Shown in pieces: positions 6,707 to 14,251 of a stretch of 17,003 nucleotides of DNA. The DNA is from an uncultured Oscillospiraceae bacterium. GTDB lineage: Bacteria; Bacillota; Clostridia; Oscillospirales; Oscillospiraceae. Position numbers and translations under genes: made by a program. The DNA is taken from assembly GCA_910579725.1 (NCBI GenBank), contig CAJTUD010000060.1, positions 1 through 17,003 on the forward strand, written 5' to 3'. Numbering within the stretch: the first letter of the stretch is position 1; every line of letters starts with the position of its first letter. A model generated the notes under the pieces. It saw nothing but the letters and a program-made list of their open reading frames with translations, searched no databases and had not been told where the DNA came from.

Positions 6707-8025
6707 AGCAGCTTCTCCTTTGCGTATTCCAATAAAATGCCCCGTTCGTTGGGCAGTCTTCCGTCGATAACCTGCTCGAGCAGCTCCCGCAGGGCCGCGC
6801 CCACCCCGGGGCCGCGGAGGCCCAGGGCCGTCAGGTCGTTCCCACGGACCGCCAGCTGGCTCAGGGAAAAGCATTCCCCGCTCCGGAGAACCCGCTCCAG
6901 CATGTCCTCCCATTGGCCAATCAGCTGCTGCCGGTCCCGGTAGGGCTCCGCCTGGGCGAGATTGTCCGCCCGCTTCACCGCCAGCAGCAGGCGGAGGGTG
7001 GACTCGCCATAGCGGGCCAGAGCCCGGCGGACGGATTTCTCGCTGAGGGTCAGAGGCGCGTCGTGGCGCTCCACCAGGGTCAGGATGGTCCGCCGGCTCT
7101 GGTTGTCCATCCGCAGGCGGTCCAGAATGGTCTCCGCCAGGGAGACGCTGCGCCGCCAGTGGCCGTAGAAATGGCCCCGGCCCTCCTCGTCCAGGGAGAA
7201 GGTCCCCGGCTTGCCCAGGTCGTGGAGCAGCAGAGCGTAGCGCAGCACCGGCAGGGGAGGGGCCGCCGCCGCCGCGTGGGCGGTGTGGGTCCACACGTCG
7301 TGGCAGTGGTAGACGCTGTGCTGGTCAAAGCCCACGCAGGGGAGAATCTCCGGCAGGAAAACCCCCAGAACGCCGGGATAGTCCAGCAGAACCTCCAGAA
7401 CGTGCTCCCCGCAGAGAATGCCGGTGAGCTCCTCCCGGATGCGCTCGGGGGCGATGTGCCTGAGCAGCGGCGCGCCCCGGCGGATGGCGGCGGCGGTGTC
7501 CGGCTCAATGGCAAAGCCCAGACGGGAGGCGAAGCGGAGGCCCCGGAGGATGCGCAGCGCGTCCTCCTCAAAGCGCCGGTCCGGGTTTCCCACCGCCCGG
7601 AGAAGGCCGGCGGACAGGTCCTCCCGGCCGTGGAAGGGATCGGAAACCTCCCCCCTCAGGCTCACGGCCATGGCGTTGACGGTGAAGTCCCGGCGGGCCA
7701 GATCCTCGGTGAGAGACGGGGTGAACTCCACGTGGTCCGGGCGGCGGTGGTCCCGGTAGGTCCCGTCCCGGCGGAAGGTGGTGACCTCCACCCCCCGGCC
7801 GCCGCCCACGGTGACGGTGCCATGCCGCAGGCCCGTGGGCAGGGCATGGGGCGCGAAGAGAGAGAGCACCGCCTCCGGCGGGGCGCTGGTGGTCACGTCC
7901 CAGTCGCCGGGCTCCCGGCCCAGCAGCGCGTCCCGGACTGCGCCGCCCACGCACCAGGCCTCATGGCCCGCCGCCTCCAGACGCCGCAGAATCTCCCCCA
8001 CATGTTCCGGCAATGGAAGCACCAT
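6703..8025 (-). CDS. cca: CCA tRNA nucleotidyltransferase / poly(A) polymerase family with HD domain
   Basis: This 440-residue class II nucleotidyltransferase adds or repairs the CCA end of tRNAs. Residues 20-125 form the catalytic head: GGAVRDALLG (27-36), the metal-binding DWD (41-43) and RRDFTVNAMA (111-120). Residues 150-172 carry RRFEEDALRILRGLRFASR (substrate-binding neck). An HD-type hydrolase domain follows (HDVWTHTAH 242-250; LLLHDLGKP 265-273), as in E. coli-type enzymes and many clostridial ones. Length and order are normal. I chose ATG 8025, preceded by AAAGGGGGGAG, over the in-frame ATG at 8055, which has a poor ribosome site. An A-adding versus full CCA-adding role cannot be settled from motifs alone. 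Its stop overlaps nfo. Confidence 0.93.
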   Translation of the reverse strand: MVLPLPEHVGEILRRLEAAGHEAWCVGGAVRDALLGREPGDWDVTTSAPPEAVLSLFAPHALPTGLRHGTVTVGGGRGVEVTTFRRDGTYRDHRRPDHVEFTPSLTEDLARRDFTVNAMAVSLRGEVSDPFHGREDLSAGLLRAVGNPDRRFEEDALRILRGLRFASRLGFAIEPDTAAAIRRGAPLLRHIAPERIREELTGILCGEHVLEVLLDYPGVLGVFLPEILPCVGFDQHSVYHCHDVWTHTAHAAAAAPPLPVLRYALLLHDLGKPGTFSLDEEGRGHFYGHWRRSVSLAETILDRLRMDNQSRRTILTLVERHDAPLTLSEKSVRRALARYGESTLRLLLAVKRADNLAQAEPYRDRQQLIGQWEDMLERVLRSGECFSLSQLAVRGNDLTALGLRGPGVGAALRELLEQVIDGRLPNERGILLEYAKEKLL

Positions 8026-8104
8026 CGCTCCCCCCTTTCTCCGGAAATTTTTCATTCCCGGTTATTTTCCGATCAAAGCAGGCATAGTATCAATAGAATT
8101 ATAG

Positions 8105-8133
8105 TTGCGCCAGGGGATTTCTTATAGTATAAT
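8105..8133 (+). promoter_or_regulatory. Promoter of murC
   Basis: TTGCGC (8105-8110), a 17-nt spacer and a perfect TATAAT (8128-8133) lie in the divergent gap between cca and murC. The -10 is strong and the -35 weak (3 of 6). The start would be near 8140, giving a leader of about 58 nt. On the minus strand another TATAAT (8098-8103) could serve cca, but I see no matching -35. Confidence 0.62.
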
Positions 8134-8197
8134 ACATTTCTGCGAAAAAGGCAAATACCGGCAGAGCATTCTGCCGTTCGGGAAGGAAAATGATTCC

Positions 8198-9586
<1,389 letters not shown>

Positions 9587-9639
9587 CCGGGCGCCCGGAG
9601 CCTCCGGAGGCGGGTTTCCGCTTTGAGCTGTTCCGGCAG

Positions 9640-9689
9640 AGCCTGAAGGGGGAGAAGGGCGGCGCCCGTCTTCCCCTTCGGGCTTTTTT
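9640..9689 (+). terminator. Strong intrinsic terminator after murC
   Basis: Two 21-nt arms (9640-9660 and 9664-9684) pair with only G-U wobbles and one mismatch around a GGC loop, and the descending arm runs directly into six T residues (9684-9689). This is the strongest terminator in the window and separates murC from spo0A. A 12-bp palindrome GCCTCCGGAGGC (9600-9611) lies just before it. Confidence 0.9.
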
Positions 9690-9848
9690 GACACGCGGTG
9701 TATAATGAAAATTGCTGCGCGGGAGGGGAGAAACTTTTCCGCGCTTTTGCCGTCCGGCGCTCTGTTTGGAGGTCCAAATCCCGCCGGAGACGGAATTTGC
9801 TCCCACATACCGCCACATTTCAACGGAAATGGAAAATTCTTCCTGGTT

Positions 9849-9996
9849 TGTCGAACGAAATATACGGATTTTACAACTTAATTTCCAAGTTTCGACTTGT
9901 GTTTTCTGTCTCTTTATGGTAATTTGTAAACAAGGCGCAACGAAGCTTCGATATTTCGTCTAAACAGACGGATGGCCCTCTATTCATGTCGACATG
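9849..9996. promoter_or_regulatory. Spo0A-box-like sites and palindromes upstream of spo0A
   Basis: The 435-bp gap 9587-10021 holds the murC terminator and then an AT-richer stretch with no gene I can support. A perfect 0A-box core, TGTCGAA, is at 9849-9855 (in TTTGTCGAA). Near matches on the other strand are at 9891-9897 (AGTCGAA) and 9955-9961 (AGACGAA). Two perfect palindromes lie closer to the gene: CGAAGCTTCG (9941-9950) and CATGTCGACATG (9985-9996), the latter reading TGTCGAC on both strands. Autoregulation by Spo0A is known in Bacillus, so these fit, but binding is inferred. I could not pick a convincing sigma-A or sigma-H promoter; TTGTGT-N17-TAATTT (9897-9925) with an extended TGG is the best weak candidate. 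Confidence 0.5.
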
Positions 9997-10021
9997 CAAA
10001 TTCTTGAAAGGATCTACGCGT

Positions 10022-10771
10022 ATGGACAACAGAATAAAAATTATGCTGGCGGACGCTGACGAGGAAACCCGCAGCATGCTGCGGGACGCTTTGGAGAAGA
10101 CCGGCCGTTTTTCGGTGGCCGCCTCCACGGGCGACGGCAGCGAGACGCTAAGGCTGGTTAGAGAGGTCAAACCGGATATTCTGGTGCTGGATATGGTTCT
10201 GCCCGGATTGGACGGATTGTCCATCCTGAGCCGGCTGGAGGGGGACGAGACGCCGCTGGTGCTGATGACTTCCGCATTTGTCCGGCAGGAAGTGGTCTCC
10301 CAGGCGGGAGAGCTCGGCGCGGCCATGTTCATCAGCAAGCCCTATGGAGAGGCGGCCATGGTGGAAAATCTGCTCAGACTGTCGGAAAAAGCGGACCCTA
10401 AGGTTCACGCGCCCGGACTGGAGGAGCTGGTCACTTCCATCATCCACGAGGTGGGCGTTCCCGCTCACATCAAGGGCTATCAGTATGTTCGGGAGGCCAT
10501 CATGATTACCGTGGAGGACATGGAGGTCATCAACTCCGTCACCAAGATACTATATCCGGAGGTGGCCAAGCGGTACCATACCACCCCCAGCCGCGTGGAG
10601 CGGGCGATCCGGCATGCCATCGAGGTGGCCTGGGACCGCGGGGATCTGGAGACGCTGCAAAAATTCTTTGGCTACACTGTCAGCAATGCCAAAGGAAAGC
10701 CCACAAATTCGGAATTTATCGCCATGATCAGCGACCGAATCCGTCTGAAGCTGAAAATCGCCACCGCGTGA
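10022..10771 (+). CDS. spo0A: Sporulation master regulator Spo0A
   Basis: Spo0A is the phosphorelay response regulator that switches on sporulation genes. Residues 1-122 are the receiver, with phospho-acceptor D57 (VLDMVLPG), T83 and K106 (SKPYGE). Residues 130-249 are the Spo0A C-terminal DNA-binding domain: HEVGVPAHIKGYQYVREAI (142-160), recognition helix TPSRVERAIRHAIEVAW (188-204) and KPTNSEFIAMI (226-236). Length 249 is close to the usual 260-270. Start ATG 10022 has GAAAGGAT 8 nt upstream; an in-frame ATG at 9986 lies inside the palindrome and has no ribosome site. The acidic pocket reads ADADEE (10-15), with Ala where most receivers have the second Asp. spoIVB, the usual upstream neighbour, is absent. 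Confidence 0.97.
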   Translation: MDNRIKIMLADADEETRSMLRDALEKTGRFSVAASTGDGSETLRLVREVKPDILVLDMVLPGLDGLSILSRLEGDETPLVLMTSAFVRQEVVSQAGELGAAMFISKPYGEAAMVENLLRLSEKADPKVHAPGLEELVTSIIHEVGVPAHIKGYQYVREAIMITVEDMEVINSVTKILYPEVAKRYHTTPSRVERAIRHAIEVAWDRGDLETLQKFFGYTVSNAKGKPTNSEFIAMISDRIRLKLKIATA

Positions 10772-10845
10772 TTCACGCTTCGGAAACGCGGTAGGTTTAC
10801 AGAAGAGAAAGAGACGCTGAAGATCCTTGTCCGTCTTCAGCCGCA

Positions 10846-10875
10846 CGCCCCCCGCCGCAGCCGCGGCGGGGGGCG
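10846..10875. terminator. GC-rich hairpin after spo0A (weak terminator)
   Basis: A perfect 13-bp stem (CGCCCCCCGCCGC / GCGGCGGGGGGCG) with an AGCC loop lies about 75 bp after spo0A and just beyond the 3' end of the convergent GNAT gene. No T-run follows on either strand, so intrinsic termination is uncertain; it may act with Rho or protect mRNA ends. The rest of 10772-10955 shows nothing else I can support. Confidence 0.5.
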
Positions 10876-10955
10876 CGCAGGTTTGGGGAAAAGCGACACA
10901 GTATGGCGAGAAAAAGACTGGCCAGACAGCGTTCAACGGTTGTGAATACAGGTTC

Positions 10956-11480
10956 TTATAGATAAATCCAATATCTGCGCATGATGTGACAACCTTCGGT
11001 ATCGTTATATGCTTGTATTTTATCCATCAACTTTCCACCAAGTTTCTCGCAAACATGAGCAGACACACTATTTTTGTCATTTATGTTCATAAGAACTTTG
11101 TTCATACCATGTTCTTTCGCAATAAGCAACCCTTGCTTCAATATCTCGGTTCCATATCCCTTACCTTGTTCGGATACACGTACTGCATATCCGATACTGC
11201 CTATACCTGACATTACTTCCGGGGTCAATTCAGTTCTCAGTTGAAATTCGCCTATAAATTTTTTATCATCAACAGCCCAAAAGTGGAAGCTTATGGGCTT
11301 TCCCTGAATTTGCCCAGTCTCCTTTTTGTCATACCAATCTTTCGTTCTGCTAAACCATTCGTTGTCAATCAGTTTTGGATTAGTTGGTCTAAAGTAAATA
11401 ACGTGGTTGTCATATGCTTCCTGACAATACTCTCTGTATCCGCTGACATATTCCCGACAGCGTCTGATAAGTTTTAGCAT
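10956..11480 (-). CDS. GNAT N-acetyltransferase (COG3981-like), AT-rich
   Basis: A 174-residue GNAT-fold enzyme, which would transfer an acetyl group from acetyl-CoA to an unknown acceptor. The acetyl-CoA loop is QGKGYG (105-110) after the strand IGYAVRVSE (96-104), then NDKNSVSAHVCEKLGG (134-149) and a closing RRYWI (168-172) typical of the COG3981 group. Residues 1-80 are less conserved. ATG 11480 has AAAGGA 8 nt upstream and a near-consensus promoter. By eye the gene is about 40% GC, while its neighbours are above 60%, and its codons are AT-rich, so it was probably acquired recently by transfer. There are no insertion-sequence ends around it. The substrate is unknown. Confidence 0.87.
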   Translation of the reverse strand: MLKLIRRCREYVSGYREYCQEAYDNHVIYFRPTNPKLIDNEWFSRTKDWYDKKETGQIQGKPISFHFWAVDDKKFIGEFQLRTELTPEVMSGIGSIGYAVRVSEQGKGYGTEILKQGLLIAKEHGMNKVLMNINDKNSVSAHVCEKLGGKLMDKIQAYNDTEGCHIMRRYWIYL

Positions 11481-11522
11481 GGTATGTTTCCTTTAAAAAA
11501 TAACTTTCGATTTGCCGGGCTG

Positions 11523-11551
11523 ATTATAACACACCGTTATTACTGCATCAA
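11523..11551 (-). promoter_or_regulatory. Promoter of the AT-rich GNAT gene
   Basis: On the minus strand TTGATG (11546-11551), a 17-nt spacer and a perfect TATAAT (11523-11528) with extended TGT give a near-consensus sigma-A promoter. Transcription would start near 11516, leaving a leader of about 35 nt that holds the AAAGGA ribosome site. Confidence 0.78.
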
Positions 11552-11568
11552 CCTGATTTTGCAGAAAC

Positions 11569-11589
11569 TGCCAAAGTGATACCTTGGCA
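11569..11589. repeat. Inverted repeat between divergent promoters
   Basis: TGCCAA and TTGGCA are separated by 9 nt, a 21-bp dyad placed between the -35 regions of the GNAT (minus) and TSCPD (plus) promoters. It has operator-like geometry, but no regulator gene is next to it, so the role is open and chance is possible. Confidence 0.35.
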
Positions 11590-11624
11590 ACACTTTTCTC
11601 AAAAGGGACAAACGCCGCGGGGGC

Positions 11625-11653
11625 TTGCCAGCGGCGGAGAAATCTGTTATACT
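11625..11653 (+). promoter_or_regulatory. Promoter of the TSCPD-protein gene
   Basis: TTGCCA (5 of 6 consensus), a 17-nt spacer and TATACT (5 of 6) with extended TGT make a strong sigma-A promoter. The start would be near 11660, giving a leader of about 50 nt. Confidence 0.8.
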
Positions 11654-11709
11654 GTCTGCGGAAAACCGTGGAACTCTTACGGGAATATCTGAAAAGGAGA
11701 TACAACAGA

Positions 11710-11967
11710 ATGACCTATACTTATTCGCCCACCGGCGTCTGCTCCTCCCGGATCGATCTGGAGCTGGAGAACGGCGTGATCCGGTCCGTGGTCTTCACCG
11801 GCGGCTGCAACGGGAACCTGAAGGGGATTTGCAGTCTGGTCAAGGACATGCCTGCCCAGGAGGCCATCAGCAAGCTGCAGGGCATCCAGTGCGGCGGCAA
11901 GCCCACCAGCTGTCCGGACCAGCTCTCCAGGGCGCTTACCGAAGCCATGGAGGCGGAAGGAAAATGA
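11710..11967 (+). CDS. Small 4-Cys TSCPD domain protein (TIGR03905-like)
   Basis: An 85-residue protein made of one TSCPD domain, the module also found at the C-terminus of B12-dependent ribonucleotide reductases, where its cysteines bind metal or help recycle the enzyme. Cysteines are C11 (PTGVCSSRI), C33 (GGCNGNL), C41, C61 (QCGGKPTSC) and C68; the spacing fits the stand-alone 4-Cys family of clostridia, whose role is unknown. No signal peptide or membrane segment is present. ATG 11710 follows AAAAGGAG at about 10 nt; the frame is open upstream but runs through the promoter. The gene is monocistronic, with its own promoter and terminator. Confidence 0.9.
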   Translation: MTYTYSPTGVCSSRIDLELENGVIRSVVFTGGCNGNLKGICSLVKDMPAQEAISKLQGIQCGGKPTSCPDQLSRALTEAMEAEGK

Positions 11968-11970
11968 AAG

Positions 11971-11997
11971 AAAGAGGGAGGCTGCCTCCCTCTTTTT
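11971..11997 (+). terminator. Intrinsic terminator after the TSCPD gene
   Basis: A perfect 11-bp stem (AAAGAGGGAGG / CCTCCCTCTTT) with a CTG loop leads into TTTTTCATTTTT. It starts four bases after the TSCPD stop codon and separates that gene from the trpS operon. Confidence 0.88.
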
Positions 11998-12033
11998 CAT
12001 TTTTGTATCATTTCTGAAATTTTTCCATTTCGG

Positions 12034-12062
12034 TTGTACTTTTCAAATGGGTATGCTATAAT
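12034..12062 (+). promoter_or_regulatory. Promoter of the trpS operon
   Basis: TTGTAC (12034-12039, weak -35), a 17-nt spacer and a perfect TATAAT (12057-12062) with extended TGC. The leader to trpS is only about 59 nt and contains the palindrome GCGCATGCGC (12084-12093). This is too short for a T-box, so no tRNA-sensing control is evident. Confidence 0.7.
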
Positions 12063-12127
12063 ACAACCTTAACGTGGTTTACTGCGCATGCGCGTTGAAG
12101 ATAACAGAATCAAAGGAGCAAATCACC

Positions 12128-13132
12128 ATGGATGAGAAAAAAACCATGCTTTCCGGCATCAAGCCCAGCGGGGATCTGACCCTGGGGTCCTATCTGGGGC
12201 CCCTGCGCCACTGGCCGAAGATGATCGAGGAGTACGACTGCTATTACTTCATGGCGGACCTGCACGCTATCACGGTGCGTCAGAATCCTGCCGACCTGCG
12301 CCGGCGCACCCTGGAGCAGCTGGCACAGTATATTGCCTGCGGCCTGGACCCGGAGAAGTGTACCATCTTCGTCCAGTCCCACGTCCACCAGCACGCGGAG
12401 CTGGGCTGGGTGCTCAACTGCTACGCCATGTTCGGCGAGCTTTCCCGCATGACCCAGTTCAAGGACAAGTCCGCCAAGAACGCCGACAACATCAACGGCG
12501 GCCTCTTCACCTACCCCAGCCTCATGGCCGCCGATATCCTGCTCTACCAGCCGGACATCGTCCCCGTGGGAGAGGACCAGAAGCAGCACGTGGAGCTGGC
12601 CCGGAACATCGTCCAGCGGTTCAACGGCGTGTACGGCGACGTGTTCAAAATGCCTGAGCCCTACATCCCCAAGGTGGGGGCCCGGATCATGAGCCTGACC
12701 AATCCCGGCGCCAAGATGAGCAAGAGCGAGAACGGCGACACCGGCCGGGTCACGCTCATGGACGATCCCGAGGACATCATGCGCAAGTTCAAGCGGGCCG
12801 TCACCGACAGCGACACCGAGCGCTGCGTCCGCTACGACCCGGAGAACAAGCCCGGCGTGGCCAACCTCATGTCCATCTACTCCGCCGTCACCGGCAGAAG
12901 CTTCGAGGAAATCGAGAGAGAGTTTGACGGCCTGGGCTACGGGAAGTTCAAGCCCGCCGTGGGCGAGGCCGTGGTGGAGATGCTCCGCCCCATCCAGGAG
13001 GAGGCCCGCCGCATTCTGGCAGACAGGGCGTACCTAGAGAGCGTGTACCGCGAGGGGGCGGAGAAGGCCTCCCGCATGGCGGAGAAGACCCTGCGGAAAG
13101 TCTATAAGAAAATCGGCTTCGTTGCCAGATAA
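12128..13132 (+). CDS. trpS: Tryptophan--tRNA ligase TrpS
   Basis: TrpS charges tRNA-Trp with tryptophan in the cytoplasm. The 334-residue length is typical. The class I signature near the N-terminus reads PSGDLTLGSYLG (13-24), with Thr in place of the first His of HIGH, as in Bacillus TrpRS. Other motifs are MADLHA (42-47), MAADILLY (133-140), VGEDQKQH (147-154) and the KMSKS loop (196-200). ATG 12128 has AAAGGAG 9 nt upstream; the 18 upstream in-frame codons lie in the leader and are not conserved. It is the first gene of the operon and is followed after 17 nt by the tagO-like gene, an unusual pairing of tRNA charging with wall-polymer genes. Confidence 0.96.
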   Translation: MDEKKTMLSGIKPSGDLTLGSYLGPLRHWPKMIEEYDCYYFMADLHAITVRQNPADLRRRTLEQLAQYIACGLDPEKCTIFVQSHVHQHAELGWVLNCYAMFGELSRMTQFKDKSAKNADNINGGLFTYPSLMAADILLYQPDIVPVGEDQKQHVELARNIVQRFNGVYGDVFKMPEPYIPKVGARIMSLTNPGAKMSKSENGDTGRVTLMDDPEDIMRKFKRAVTDSDTERCVRYDPENKPGVANLMSIYSAVTGRSFEEIEREFDGLGYGKFKPAVGEAVVEMLRPIQEEARRILADRAYLESVYREGAEKASRMAEKTLRKVYKKIGFVAR

Positions 13133-13149
13133 CGGGAGGCGGCGAGAGC

Positions 13150-14250
13150 ATGAATGGAATGTTTGACCGGGAGAGCGTTCTGCCGGTGATTCTGGCCCTG
13201 ACGGCGTCTCTGGCGCTGAGCTTCTGCCTGACGCCGCTGGTGAAGTGGCTGGCGGTGAAGATCGGAGCGGTGGACGTGCCCAAGGACAAGCGGCGGATGC
13301 ACGACCACCCCATTCCCCGGCTGGGCGGGCTGGCGATTTTCGTCGGCTTTGTGGCGGCGGTGCTGGCGTTTGCCGACGTGGACCGCCAGCTGCGGGGCAT
13401 CCTGCTGGGGGCCTGCATCATCGAGGCCGTTGGCATGGTGGACGATTCCCACTCCCTGGGCGCGGGAATCAAGCTGATTTTTCAGATCATAGCGGCCCTC
13501 ATCGCCGTGTGGCATGGGGTGGTCATTGAGATGATCGCCAACCCCCTGCCCTTCATCGGCGGGGAGTATTGGGACTTCGGCATTATGGCGGTGCCGATCA
13601 CGGTGATCTGGATTGTGGCGGTGACAAATTCCGTCAACCTTATCGACGGCCTGGACGGCCTGGCGGACGGGGTGAGCACCATCGCCGCCATCACCATGCT
13701 GATCATCGCCCTGCTGATGGGGAACCTGGAGATGGCGGCAATCTGCGCCGCCCTGGCGGGGGGATGCATCGGCTTCATCCCCTACAACCGCAACCCCGCC
13801 AAAATTTTTATGGGGGACACCGGGTCCACGTTTCTGGGCTTCGTGCTGGCCACCGTGTCGGTGACGGGACTGTTCAAGCTGTACGCGGTGATCTCCTTCG
13901 TGGTGCCCTTCATTATCCTGGGCTTTCCCATTTTTGACACCGTCTCCGCCTTCACCCGCCGCATTCTCAAGGGTCAGAACCCCATGAAGGCGGACCGCAG
14001 CCATACCCACCACAAGCTCATCGACATGGGCATGAACCAGAAGCAGGCGGTGGCCACACTGTACATGGTGGCCACTGTGCTGGGGCTTTGCGCGGTGATG
14101 ATCGTCACCAGCGGGTATGTGAAGGTGATTCTCTCCGTGGCGGCCCTGGCGGGTACGGCCTACACCGTGACCAGGATCGTGCGCTATCCCCACGAACAGC
14201 ATCAGAAGCCGGAGGAGCCCTCCGGCCCACCGGAGAAAAAGGAGATTTGA
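13150..14250 (+). CDS. tagO: Undecaprenyl-phosphate GlcNAc-1-phosphate transferase (TagO/WecA family)
   Basis: This 366-residue polytopic membrane enzyme of the MraY/WecA family transfers GlcNAc-1-phosphate from UDP-GlcNAc to undecaprenyl phosphate, starting wall teichoic acid or other envelope polymers. Conserved sites are MHDHPIPRLGG (50-60), the Asp pair GMVDDS (95-100), NLIDGLDGLADG (163-174), NPAKIFMGDTGS (215-226) and ADRSHTHHKL (281-290), whose HTHH marks the TagO/WecA branch rather than MraY. About ten hydrophobic segments are visible, ending in a charged tail (HEQHQKPEEPSGPPEKKEI). The start is ATG 13150 with GGGAGGCGG upstream. It is followed one base after its stop by wecB, which supports the assignment. 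The exact polymer is unknown. Confidence 0.92.
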   Translation: MNGMFDRESVLPVILALTASLALSFCLTPLVKWLAVKIGAVDVPKDKRRMHDHPIPRLGGLAIFVGFVAAVLAFADVDRQLRGILLGACIIEAVGMVDDSHSLGAGIKLIFQIIAALIAVWHGVVIEMIANPLPFIGGEYWDFGIMAVPITVIWIVAVTNSVNLIDGLDGLADGVSTIAAITMLIIALLMGNLEMAAICAALAGGCIGFIPYNRNPAKIFMGDTGSTFLGFVLATVSVTGLFKLYAVISFVVPFIILGFPIFDTVSAFTRRILKGQNPMKADRSHTHHKLIDMGMNQKQAVATLYMVATVLGLCAVMIVTSGYVKVILSVAALAGTAYTVTRIVRYPHEQHQKPEEPSGPPEKKEI

Positions 14251-14251
14251 C

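Noticed and set aside
4609..8127. Long plus-strand open frames opposite the M23, nfo and cca genes
   Set aside because: They mirror the codon pattern of the real minus-strand genes, lack ribosome sites and show no recognisable domain.
9698..9963. Short open frames of 74-83 codons between murC and spo0A
   Set aside because: They lack ribosome sites, overlap one another in different frames, and the region looks regulatory.
11493..11705. 70-codon minus-strand frame ahead of the GNAT gene
   Set aside because: It covers both divergent promoters, has no ribosome site and no family resemblance.
12063..12127. Possible T-box leader of trpS
   Set aside because: Only about 59 nt lie between the promoter and the start codon, far too short, and no T-box sequence or terminator/antiterminator pair is present.
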